From Veillonella sp. VA139 (lineage in GTDB: Bacteria > Bacillota > Negativicutes > Veillonellales > Veillonellaceae), in NCBI RefSeq assembly GCF_003992005.1, contig NZ_RQVL01000005.1, forward strand, positions 31,314 to 95,313: 64,000 bases of DNA, read 5' to 3'. Position numbers and translations under genes: made by a program. Below the pieces are notes generated by a model. It did no database searches and was not told the origin of the DNA. It was given only the letters and a program-made list of their open reading frames with translations. Below, piece by piece: positions 9,473 through 17,137 of this stretch (positions within the stretch are counted from its first letter, which is position 1; every line of letters starts with the position of its first letter).

Positions 9473-10048
9473 ATGCTCGAAATTATGAAACAAAAAGGGA
9501 AGAAGGCTACCATGTTGGCAGCTGCATTGCTCGTCATCACAGGGGTGGTACATGGACAGATTCAAACCGGAGGAAGCGCCGAAAAGGAGTTCTATTACCC
9601 ACCTGATCCAGCTGCAGATATTATGACAGGTTTGATTCATGATGTGAATGCTAATAAAACGGAAGTGAGAAAAGTAGGTGGAAATGCAGCGGCATTGGCA
9701 GCATTGAAACCATTGCAATACAATGCAGGACAAACGACACAAATCATGGCAGGGGTTGGTACATACCGTGGACAAACAGCAGGTGCCTTGGGGGTAGCTC
9801 ATTATACGAGTCAAAACCTCATGTACCATGCCGGTGTAAGCCTAGGTGGTGCACATAGCTTTATGGGGAATGCTGGTGTAACACTTGGATTTGGACCAGG
9901 TGCAACAGCACAAACAGAATCATCCAAAGTAGACATGTTACAAAAAGCAGTGGACCGCTTAATCGCTGAAAATGCAGAAATAAAAGCAGAAAATGCACAA
10001 GTAAAAGCAGCATTGCAAGATATTTACGCAAAATTAAACAATACATAA
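9473..10048 (+). CDS. miniature YadA-type anchor protein with C-terminal coiled coil
   Basis: A 191-residue exported protein. A signal peptide covers about residues 10-29 (ends VVHGQ). Residues about 65-140 look like the YadA membrane anchor: VGGNAAALAALKPLQY, then beta-strand segments ending in VTLGFG. There is no passenger adhesin. After the barrel comes a heptad-rich tail (LIAENAEIKAENAQVKAAL), predicted coiled coil on the periplasmic side. Typical trimeric autotransporters end at the anchor, so the post-barrel tail is unusual. GAAAGGAAGAG precedes the ATG. It could be an outer-membrane tether or trimer scaffold; that is inference. Confidence 0.75.
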   Translation: MLEIMKQKGKKATMLAAALLVITGVVHGQIQTGGSAEKEFYYPPDPAADIMTGLIHDVNANKTEVRKVGGNAAALAALKPLQYNAGQTTQIMAGVGTYRGQTAGALGVAHYTSQNLMYHAGVSLGGAHSFMGNAGVTLGFGPGATAQTESSKVDMLQKAVDRLIAENAEIKAENAQVKAALQDIYAKLNNT

Positions 10049-10084
10049 GGGAATGCAGAACGCTATAGTTTGCATAGTATAATA

Positions 10085-10119
10085 AAAAACACAGGGACAG
10101 GTGCCCTGTGCTTTTTTAT
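10085..10119 (+). terminator. intrinsic terminator of the YadA-like gene
   Basis: AAAACACAGGG and CCCTGTGCTTTTTT form a stem around ACAGGTG, with a T-run. Confidence 0.85.
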
Positions 10120-10292
10120 AACGCGGATTCAGCATTGTTAATAATCTTCATCCTGGTATTCTCTTCTTTTGACAATTGTATTCCCATACTGGTTAATCCT
10201 TTTATATCTAAGTCAGATAATACATTCATATATAGTTGTCTATCACTTTTATTAATAATAATCAATCCCTTGTTGTAGACAAGAATGAACGA
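10116..10292 (-). pseudogene. possible remnant coding segment downstream of the ATPase
   Basis: On the minus strand one frame stays open for about 58 codons with ordinary codon usage (ending NNAESAL, with LSDLDIKGL inside) between two stops. No ATG with a ribosome site is present at its head. It directly follows the ATPase stop, so it may be the 3' end of a lost gene. It could also be chance in AT-rich DNA. I recognise no family. Confidence 0.25.
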
Positions 10293-11507
10293 TTATAAAT
10301 ATAGACTGTTTTCCAACAAAAAATCCACTATATGTTTGTGAACGATTCCATCTTGGCTAAAGTCAACGGTATCCATGGAGAGAACAAACTTAGGGTAATT
10401 ATCTTGTACATGCGCATACACACCAAACTCACGTTGTCGAGTGGACTCTGTTTCCATGAGATAGGATACTTGAAAGTATAGTCGCTCTTTATCTTTCATA
10501 GCGATAAAATCGATTTCCATATCTTTTACTTTACCGATTTGTACAGTATATCCTCTGGAAATCAGCTCAATATATACGATATTTTTCAGGGCTCTTTCAA
10601 TATCTTTTGTGTTAGAATATCCTTTGGCAGCCCGAAATCCATGATCTGTAAGGTAATATTTTTCGTCTATTTTAAGGTTCTTCTTGCCGACGGTATCGAA
10701 TCTAGGCACTTTTTTCAGGATGAAAGCTTGCTGACAATAGTCTAGATAATTCAGGATCGTATCAATGGAAACATCCCGATGCTCGCTCTTTAAATATTTT
10801 TTAATACTAGTTGCAGAAATGGGGGACCCTATATTTTGTATAGTAAATGATAAGATGCGATTGAAAATATCTACATCGCGAATCTTATTGTGGGTCAACA
10901 CGTCTTTGATCAAAACTGTATGATACACATCATTTAGATACTTATAACTGCTGTTTTCTTCTAAGTTAAAGTATTTTAAGGTAGGCATGCCACCTAATTG
11001 GATAAACTTAGTGAATAGATCTTCCTTACTAAGCTGTTTTTCTTGGAATACTTCAATAAACTCATCAAATGTAAATGGCTGTATTTCAAACTCTACATAT
11101 CTACCCGCAAGGAGCGTAGCAAGTTCGCCAGAGATTAAGGTGGAGTTGGAACCAGTAATATAGATGTCGCAATCTTTATCAACACGTAGACCATTTACAA
11201 CTTTTTCCCAATTTTCCACTAACTGTATCTCGTCAAAGAAATAGTAAAGCTTCCCATTTAAGTGTTTCGTTGTTTCTATGAGATATTTTGCCAATAATGT
11301 GGCATTGTTTATCTCTAAAAACTCTAAGGATTCAAAGTTAATATAAACTTTACGTTCATCAGGCACTTCTTGTAAGATAGTGTCTTTAATTATCGTTAAT
11401 AACGTAGACTTCCCAACACGGCGCATACCTGTGAGAATTTTAATTACAGGCTTATCAATGAATGGTTCTATTTGCGTTAAGTACTTAGGGCGTTTAATAT
11501 ATTCCAT
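10293..11507 (-). CDS. AAA+ ATPase with DUF4143 C-terminal domain
   Basis: A 404-residue protein of the family found scattered in bacterial and archaeal accessory regions, function poorly defined. Walker A is GMRRVGKSTLL near residues 28-38 and Walker B is YYFFDEI near 95-101. The C-terminal half has the DUF4143 pattern, including a possible nuclease-like segment (DMEIDFIAM...LYFQVSY). The start at 11507 is preferred because TGAGGTGTTAGTT precedes it; an ORF extension to 11591 runs through the operator-like repeats. Four regularly spaced repeats lie directly upstream, suggesting autoregulation. Neighbours are accessory genes. Confidence 0.85.
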   Translation of the reverse strand: MEYIKRPKYLTQIEPFIDKPVIKILTGMRRVGKSTLLTIIKDTILQEVPDERKVYINFESLEFLEINNATLLAKYLIETTKHLNGKLYYFFDEIQLVENWEKVVNGLRVDKDCDIYITGSNSTLISGELATLLAGRYVEFEIQPFTFDEFIEVFQEKQLSKEDLFTKFIQLGGMPTLKYFNLEENSSYKYLNDVYHTVLIKDVLTHNKIRDVDIFNRILSFTIQNIGSPISATSIKKYLKSEHRDVSIDTILNYLDYCQQAFILKKVPRFDTVGKKNLKIDEKYYLTDHGFRAAKGYSNTKDIERALKNIVYIELISRGYTVQIGKVKDMEIDFIAMKDKERLYFQVSYLMETESTRQREFGVYAHVQDNYPKFVLSMDTVDFSQDGIVHKHIVDFLLENSLYL

Positions 11508-11529
11508 AACTAACACCTCACTTTCATTG

Positions 11530-11667
11530 ATTCTATTATACTCGAAATAGATGCATATTCCAATAATAATTTCGAGTATAGTCGAAACCATTAAAGACTA
11601 TGCATACCATTTCGATTATAGTCGAAAGTATTATAGGATATTAGTATAGTTTCGATCATAAACAAAA
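11530..11667. promoter_or_regulatory. four operator-like repeats at exact 40-bp spacing
   Basis: Two perfect palindromes TTTCGA-N6-TCGAAA start at 11570 and 11610. Degenerate copies start at 11530 (right half TCGAAA kept) and 11650 (left half TTTCGA kept). All four are 40 bp apart. On the minus strand each site holds a -10-like hexamer (TATAAT or TATACT). They fill the region immediately upstream of the DUF4143 ATPase start, so they probably bind a repressor of that gene. Confidence 0.7.
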
Positions 11668-11705
11668 TACATATCAATCGTACTATATATAAAACCTTTG
11701 AATTA

Positions 11706-11735
11706 TTAACATATTGCAAACATTTGTGATATAAA
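11706..11735 (+). promoter_or_regulatory. promoter of holin-like small toxin gene
   Basis: TTAACA (11706-11711), 18 bp, TATAAA (11730-11735). Predicted RNA start near 11742. Confidence 0.5.
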
Positions 11736-11801
11736 AAGACAAAGAAGCGTCATCAACGTGAGTTGGGCTCATCTCTTCCTACTATGGAAGGAGGTGGTAC
11801 T

Positions 11802-11879
11802 ATGACGAAATACGAAAAAATCAGCTTAATCATTTCTATTTTATCATTAGTAGTCAACATTATTGCTTTATATAAATAA
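11802..11879 (+). CDS. 25-residue holin-like hydrophobic peptide, type I toxin-like
   Basis: The peptide begins MTKYEKISLII and ends NIIALYK, with one membrane helix. The TYE/KYE-then-hydrophobic layout resembles TxpA/BsrG or 'putative holin-like toxin' peptides; that match is from memory. GGAAGGAGGTGG precedes the ATG. GAGGTGGT of the ribosome site (11791-11798) is perfectly complementary to ACCACCTC (11909-11916) in the terminator loop, so the mRNA could mask its own start. An inverted copy of the leader with a convergent promoter lies downstream. A second locus with the same leader and terminator is at 45.4-45.7 kb. Confidence 0.65.
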   Translation: MTKYEKISLIISILSLVVNIIALYK

Positions 11880-11886
11880 TGAAAAC

Positions 11887-11928
11887 GCCTAACGTAAAGA
11901 GGTATCTCACCACCTCAACACGTTAGGC
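11887..11928. terminator. bidirectional terminator shared by toxin-like mRNA and antisense RNA
   Basis: GCCTAACGT pairs with ACGTTAGGC around a loop that includes ACCACCTC. T-rich sequence follows on both sides. The same GCCTAACG/CGTTAGGC stem occurs at 45467-45504. Confidence 0.6.
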
Positions 11929-12008
11929 CATTTCATTTCACCATTTTTTTGAGATGAGCCTAACGCCACCACACGTTGAAGGCTCTTCTTGTTTCTAAGT
12001 AAAGTATA
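11887..12008 (-). ncRNA. candidate antisense RNA of the holin-like locus
   Basis: On the minus strand TTGTAT (12026-12031) and TATACT (12003-12008) are 17 bp apart. A transcript from about 11997 begins AAGAAGAGCC, forms a hairpin (AACG/CGTT and AGCCT/AGGCT), and ends at the shared terminator. Its first 40 nt resemble the toxin-like mRNA leader, forming an imperfect inverted repeat with 11745-11775. Confidence 0.5.
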
Positions 12009-12031
12009 CCATAGTTATTTACAGAATACAA

Positions 12032-12091
12032 ATCCCCCTCTCCCCGAAGAAACGACGTCGTTCCTCCTACATCTTTGGCGGGGGATTTGCC
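12032..12091. repeat. inverted repeat in the gap before nrdA
   Basis: AAATCCCCC and GGGGGATTT flank an inner palindrome AACGACGTCGTT. There is no long T-run, so its role is unclear; it may be an intergenic repeat element. Confidence 0.45.
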
Positions 12092-12110
12092 TAACTCGAA
12101 ATATGCAAAA

Positions 12111-12173
12111 AGAGCACGGTGTGCTCCGAACAAACATCATGAAATGTCGTTTGTGAGGAGCATGCCGTGCTCT
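12111..12173. terminator. terminator at the 3' end of nrdA
   Basis: AAAGAGCACGG pairs with CCGTGCTCTTT, with inner pairing around ACAAAC/GTTTGT. It is close to the nrdA stop on the minus strand. The right arm (GAGCATGCCGTGCTCTT) is nearly repeated at 39113-39131. Confidence 0.65.
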
Positions 12174-12204
12174 TTCCATTCATTAGGCTTATACGCTCCA
12201 AAGA

Positions 12205-14487
12205 TTAGGAGGAACAGCTAGTGCATTCATCCATTTCTAAGGATTGGTTACGAATATAGTAAATTGTCTTAATACCCTGTTTATAGGCTTCCACATATAA
12301 ATCGAGAATTTCCTTCGCTTTCATTTGTGGTGTAATGTACAAGTTGAAAGACTGTGCTTGGTCGATGTGGCGTTGGCGGATACCGCAAGCCTTGATAGAC
12401 CATTGTTGATCGATGGTGTGGGCCTCTTTGTAGAACCACATCGTTTCGTTGCTCAAATCAGGTGCTGTTTTCGGAGTGAAGCTACCTTTTTTCTCTTCAA
12501 TAAAGAACTTTTTGAAGATTGGGTCAATGCCAGCGGTAGTATTAGCAATATTGGATGTGCTGCCTGTAGGAGCGATAGCCATTAAGTAACCGTTACGGAT
12601 ACCGTATTTTGCCACGTCGGCTTTCAGTTGTTGCCATCTTTCAGAGGTATACCCACGACGTTCAAAATATTCACCAGTTTCCCATTGAGAACCTTTGAAA
12701 GCAGGGTAAGCACCTTTTTCTTTCGCTAATTCCATGGACGCCTTGATGGCAGCGTAGGCGATATTTTCAAACAATGTATCAGCAATTTCCAAGTGTGCAT
12801 CGCTTTCCCATTGTACTTTATGTTTCACCAAATAGTGGTGGTAACCGCTTGTTCCAAGACCAATGGCACGATATTTTTCACTAGTCACACGTGTTTCAGG
12901 CACCGGGAATTGGTTGATAGTAATAACGTTATCCAGCATACGCACTTGTAAAGCGATATTTTCTTCCAATTCTTCATCAGAGGTTTGCCCTAGGTTGATA
13001 GAGTTCAAGTTACAAGTTACCATGTCCCCCGCTTTCGTGCGAGTCACGATGGAACCATCGTCTTGGATAATTTCTTCGTCTAAATCGGTGAAACCAACAT
13101 TTTGAGCAATTTCATGGCACAAGTTGGAAGCATAAATCATACCTGCATGTTTGTTAGGGTTCGCCCGGTTCGTAGTATCTCGGAAGAAGATGAACGGCGT
13201 ACCTGTTTCTACAGCAGAACGCATGATTTTTTTCATCATATCCAAAGCACTGACTTCGATGCCGTGTAGATCTGGACTAGCTTCACAAGCTAAATATTTT
13301 TCTGTGAAAGCTTTATTCGTATCGTCATCGTAATAGTCTTCTAATTGAAAGCCCATCACACGAGAGACTTCGTGTGGGTCGAACAATGTGAAATGCTCAC
13401 GATTGATAACACGTTCCATGAAAATATCTGGTACAGATAGAGCAGGGAAGATGTCGTGCGCTTTACGACGGTCATCACCATTGTTCGTACGAAGTTCAAC
13501 AAATTCGTAGAAGTCTTTGTGCCACACGTCAAGTGTTACCGTAGCGCCACCTTTGCGTTTACCTAGTTGGTCTACCGCAACGGCAGTATCATTGTATAAA
13601 CGAATCCAAGGGATGACACCGCCAGAAGAATTTTTATAGCCACGGATGTCGGAGTTCAAGGCACGTACTTTACCAAGATAAATACCAAGAGCACCACCAT
13701 GTTTAGATACACGGGAGAACTTTGCGTTCACATCGTAAATGGACCAAAGATTATCTTCTACGCCAGAAATGAAGCAAGAGCTCAATTGATGGAATGGTGT
13801 ACCTGCATTCGCCAATGTTGGAGTAGCAGTAGTCATCTTTAACTCGCTCATTAAGTCATAGAATTTTTTTGCGTAGTATACCTTTTTGTCACCTTCAATG
13901 ACAGCTAGGTGCATAGCGATAGCCATGAAACGCTCTTGAGGAAGTTCAAAAATTTCTTTATTGAACCCTTTCACTAAATAGCGGTCTGCTAATAGTTTAA
14001 TACCTTCATAGTTAAATAGGTAATCACGTTTAGGCTTAATATAGTCGCCAAGTTCTTCCAATTCAGCTTCCGTATATTGTGTTAAGAAGAAGTCCGCATA
14101 GCGACCAGCATCCACTAAGGTTTTTACTAAATCAGTGAAGTTGCCATACCCAAAGGCCTTATATTTGCGGTTAATAGCAGCTTCTTTGTATAAATCGAAT
14201 AAGTATAGACGAGCAGCCACGAATTGCCAGTCTTGGTTCATGCGGTTTACCATGTTGCCAAAACCATCGTCTACTTTTTGGATGACTTTCTCGATGGCAG
14301 TTTGAACAAGAGTTTGTTGAATTTGTTTCGTAGTCATACCGTCCACGAACTGCAATTTACAGTCCATTTCTAGCTCGATAGGGTCACAAGAATCTAAACC
14401 TAAACAAGCAAAGGCAACCATTTTCTTCGTTTTTTCTACCGACAATGGCTCATAATGGCCATCACGTTTCTTGATCATAATGCTCAT
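12205..14487 (-). CDS. nrdA: class I ribonucleotide reductase, large (alpha) subunit
   Basis: A 760-residue catalytic subunit that reduces ribonucleoside diphosphates using the NrdB radical; the length matches class Ia NrdA (about 760). An ATP-cone allosteric domain begins at KKRDGHYEPLSVEKT. Catalytic residues are recognisable: SSCF in the first third, NLCHE (Asn, Cys, Glu of the active site), and the redox pair C755 and C758 in the tail ECTSC. The start has AAAAGGAGAC upstream. nrdB is on the same strand but 6.3 kb downstream, beyond accessory genes; the two therefore have separate promoters. Confidence 0.96.
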   Translation of the reverse strand: MSIMIKKRDGHYEPLSVEKTKKMVAFACLGLDSCDPIELEMDCKLQFVDGMTTKQIQQTLVQTAIEKVIQKVDDGFGNMVNRMNQDWQFVAARLYLFDLYKEAAINRKYKAFGYGNFTDLVKTLVDAGRYADFFLTQYTEAELEELGDYIKPKRDYLFNYEGIKLLADRYLVKGFNKEIFELPQERFMAIAMHLAVIEGDKKVYYAKKFYDLMSELKMTTATPTLANAGTPFHQLSSCFISGVEDNLWSIYDVNAKFSRVSKHGGALGIYLGKVRALNSDIRGYKNSSGGVIPWIRLYNDTAVAVDQLGKRKGGATVTLDVWHKDFYEFVELRTNNGDDRRKAHDIFPALSVPDIFMERVINREHFTLFDPHEVSRVMGFQLEDYYDDDTNKAFTEKYLACEASPDLHGIEVSALDMMKKIMRSAVETGTPFIFFRDTTNRANPNKHAGMIYASNLCHEIAQNVGFTDLDEEIIQDDGSIVTRTKAGDMVTCNLNSINLGQTSDEELEENIALQVRMLDNVITINQFPVPETRVTSEKYRAIGLGTSGYHHYLVKHKVQWESDAHLEIADTLFENIAYAAIKASMELAKEKGAYPAFKGSQWETGEYFERRGYTSERWQQLKADVAKYGIRNGYLMAIAPTGSTSNIANTTAGIDPIFKKFFIEEKKGSFTPKTAPDLSNETMWFYKEAHTIDQQWSIKACGIRQRHIDQAQSFNLYITPQMKAKEILDLYVEAYKQGIKTIYYIRNQSLEMDECTSCSS

Positions 14488-14539
14488 GAGTGTCTCCTTT
14501 TACTGACGATGTAATGTTTGTATCCATTGTAAAGAGTAT

Positions 14540-14562
14540 TCACATATATTGAATATATGTGA
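14540..14562. promoter_or_regulatory. long palindrome upstream of nrdA, possible operator
   Basis: Perfect 11-bp arms TCACATATATT and AATATATGTGA around one central base, 53 bp before the nrdA start codon. Position and composition suggest a repressor site for ribonucleotide reductase (NrdR is the usual regulator). The match to a NrdR consensus was judged by eye only. Confidence 0.5.
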
Positions 14563-15262
14563 AAGCATATCCGTTTAACATATGTATTAGGCCTTGGCCA
14601 TAAAAGGACTCCCATTTACGAATCGCAAATGAGAGTGCATAGATATGTTTTCACATGGACTCAATATCAATATATTGTATAGAGATAAAGTGCTTTGGCA
14701 CAATATCTTCTAAAATTATACTATACCAGTCTTTTTTTCACAATGGTTTAGCAATGTCAAAAATGCATACCATAATGAGGAAAAGATACTTTACAAAATA
14801 AAGAGGATGAAAAATTTCGCTGTTTTTGTATCAGATAGTTTGTAATGGGTACTTTCAGAAAAAAAGAAATGGAAAAAAATAGATATGGCTTGTAGCTTAT
14901 GCATGATAAAAATCAATATATTGTGTTATAAATTAAAGTCATACTATTAATGCTAAATAAGTATAATAGAATGTAAAAATAATTAATGAGAAAAAATATC
15001 ACATAGAAAAAAATAAACATTTTAAAAGTATTTTAATAATATGTTGTTGAAATGAAATTTAATAATGACAAAAAATTATATAACCTAAAAAATTGTGTAA
15101 TAACAAGATAGTTGGGGCAAAAGATAAAAGTACACTGTATAAGTATAAATTAAATGATAATCACCTTGAAAATGGCATGCGGTTATACATGCCCCGAAAG
15201 CCTGTGAAAAACGTTATCAAAACGGGCTAATCCCTTGTAAAAATAGGGGTTTTAACGCTGTC
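14563..15262. other. AT-rich intergenic region between nrdA and the fumarate reductase operon
   Basis: No gene is seen in about 700 bp. Two identical 12-mers TCAATATATTGT occur at 14667-14678 and 14913-14924 and resemble NrdR-box halves. Near 15170-15255 there are G/C-richer segments with local pairing (GGCATG/CATGCC at 15174-15190; CCCTTGTAAAAATAGGGG near 15232-15249), possibly a structured leader or divergent control region. No DnaA-box cluster is visible. Confidence 0.4.
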
Positions 15263-15299
15263 TGTGACAATTGTAACACTTGAGATAACCGTATATAAT
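15263..15299 (+). promoter_or_regulatory. promoter of the fumarate reductase operon with overlapping Rex/CRP-like site
   Basis: TTGTAA (15271-15276), 17 bp, TATAAT (15294-15299). TGTGACAATTGTAACA (15263-15278) overlaps the -35 and resembles Rex (TTGTGA-N6-TCACAA) or CRP/FNR-type sites with one half imperfect. Redox (NADH/NAD+) control would suit the operon; that is inference. Confidence 0.5.
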
Positions 15300-15417
15300 A
15301 AGGCTATAGATTGGTGCATATATCAGTCATATATGCAATGTAAAAATATTTACTTATTAAGAACAGTATGTAAGAGGTATAGTTCAAAATAAGACAAGTG
15401 TTTTTGAGGAGGTACGT

Positions 15418-17136
15418 ATGGAACAATATGATGTTCTCGTAGTAGGTAGTGGTGGAGCAGGCCAACGAGCTGCTTTAGAAGCTGCACGACGCGACGGTTT
15501 GCGTGTAGCATTGATCACAAAAATTTTCCCAACACGTTCTGCCACAGCAATGGCACAAGGTGGTGTTAATGCGGCGTTGAATAACGTAGCAAAAGAAGAC
15601 TCCACAGAAGTTCACACATTCGACACTGTAAAAGGTTCTGACTATCTTGGCGACCAAGATGCTATCGAGTTCTTCTGTCAACGTTGCCCAGAAGGCGTAT
15701 TAGAAATGGATTTCATGGGAACTCCTTTCTCTCGTACAGATGAAGGCAAAATCGCACAACGTAACTTTGGTGGACAATCCTATCCACGTACATGCTACAG
15801 TGCGGATAAAACTGGTCACGTAATTCTTCATACAACATATGAACAATGTCTTAAAGAAGGCGTACATTTCTTACAAGAATGGTACCTATTAGATATCGTT
15901 GTAAAAGACGGTAAAGCTGGTGGTGCTATTATCTGGAATATGAAAAAAGGTAAAGTAGAAATTATCAAAGCTAAATCCATCGTATTATCCACTGGTGGTG
16001 CTGGCCGTGTATTCTGGACTCGTACAACTAACCCATTCCTTTCTACTGGTGACGGCATGGCAGTAGCTTTCCGTGCTGGTGTAGGTTTGAAAGATATGGA
16101 AATGATTCAATTCCATCCAACTGGTCTTGGTAAAACTGGTATCTTGATGTCCGAAGCGGTTCGTGGTGAAGGCGGATACTTGTTAAACGTTGAGGGCGAA
16201 CGTTTCATGAAAAAATACGCTCCTAACAAAATGGAATTAGCGTCTCGTGACGTTGTAGCGAAAGCAATCGAAGATGAAATCGCAGCTGGTCGTGGTTTCA
16301 ATGGTTCTGGCCTTGATGCATACGTAGTAGCTGACCTTCGTCACTTAGGACCAGAAGTTATCATCGAAAAACTTCATGGTATCCGTGACTTGGCTCTTTG
16401 CTTCGAACATTGCGATCCATTAACTGATCCAGTGCCAATTCGTCCTACTTGCCATTACATTATGGGCGGTATCGACGTAGTTGACTACAAAACTTGTGCT
16501 ACAGAAGTTCCTGGTATCTTCGCATCTGGTGAAGCTTCTTGTATCTCTATCCATGGTGCTAACCGTTTAGGTGGTAACTCCTTGGCAGACGGCGTTGTAT
16601 TCGGTAAGGTATCCGGTGCAGGCGCTGCTGACTATGCACAAGCTAGCACATTCGCAGATTGCGATGCTGAATTGAAAGCAAAAGCTGACGAATGGGAAGC
16701 TAAATTCGTGGAAGTTACATCCCGTACTTCTGGTCGTCCAGTAGCTGAAATTCGTGATGAATTGGCAGTAGCTATGTGGAATAAAGTAGGTATCTTCCGT
16801 AATGAAGCAGGTATCACAGAAGCTCTTGAAGTGATTGATCGTTTAACAAAAGAGTATGAAACTTGCTACGTAGGCGATTCCAACCGTACTTATAACATGG
16901 CATTCGTTAACTATGTAGAAATCAAATCTATGTTAACAGTTGCGAAAGCTATCGCTTTAGGTGCGTTAAACCGTAAAGAATCCCGTGGTGCTCACGTTCG
17001 TGAAGAATTCCCTAAACGTGATGATTCCCAATACTTAAAACATACAATTTGGAAACTTGGCGCAAATGGCGAATACGAAATGTCCGAACGCGATGTAGTG
17101 TTCACTAAATACGAACCACAAGAAAGGAAGTACTAA
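15418..17136 (+). CDS. sdhA: fumarate reductase/succinate dehydrogenase flavoprotein subunit
   Basis: A 572-residue FAD subunit that interconverts fumarate and succinate. The FAD-binding GSGGAGQRAALEA is at residues 10-22, and the site for covalent flavin follows in the SATAMAQGG segment. HPTGLG and RPTCHYIMGG are substrate and FAD-domain motifs. A strong TTTGAGGAGG ribosome site precedes the ATG, and codon use is highly biased, which suggests high expression. It is the first of three genes (A, B, CCG-domain subunit), with 1 bp to the next gene. In an anaerobic fermenter it most likely acts as fumarate reductase. Confidence 0.93.
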   Translation: MEQYDVLVVGSGGAGQRAALEAARRDGLRVALITKIFPTRSATAMAQGGVNAALNNVAKEDSTEVHTFDTVKGSDYLGDQDAIEFFCQRCPEGVLEMDFMGTPFSRTDEGKIAQRNFGGQSYPRTCYSADKTGHVILHTTYEQCLKEGVHFLQEWYLLDIVVKDGKAGGAIIWNMKKGKVEIIKAKSIVLSTGGAGRVFWTRTTNPFLSTGDGMAVAFRAGVGLKDMEMIQFHPTGLGKTGILMSEAVRGEGGYLLNVEGERFMKKYAPNKMELASRDVVAKAIEDEIAAGRGFNGSGLDAYVVADLRHLGPEVIIEKLHGIRDLALCFEHCDPLTDPVPIRPTCHYIMGGIDVVDYKTCATEVPGIFASGEASCISIHGANRLGGNSLADGVVFGKVSGAGAADYAQASTFADCDAELKAKADEWEAKFVEVTSRTSGRPVAEIRDELAVAMWNKVGIFRNEAGITEALEVIDRLTKEYETCYVGDSNRTYNMAFVNYVEIKSMLTVAKAIALGALNRKESRGAHVREEFPKRDDSQYLKHTIWKLGANGEYEMSERDVVFTKYEPQERKY

Positions 17137-17137
17137 G

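Noticed and set aside
9332..9829. 165-codon minus-strand ORF over the YadA-like gene
   Set aside because: It is antisense to a gene with clear signal peptide, anchor motif and ribosome site. The product is Cys/His-rich without a family pattern, typical of a shadow frame.
14563..15262. Replication origin in the AT-rich gap
   Set aside because: No DnaA boxes (TTATCCACA-like) and no dnaA/dnaN neighbourhood.
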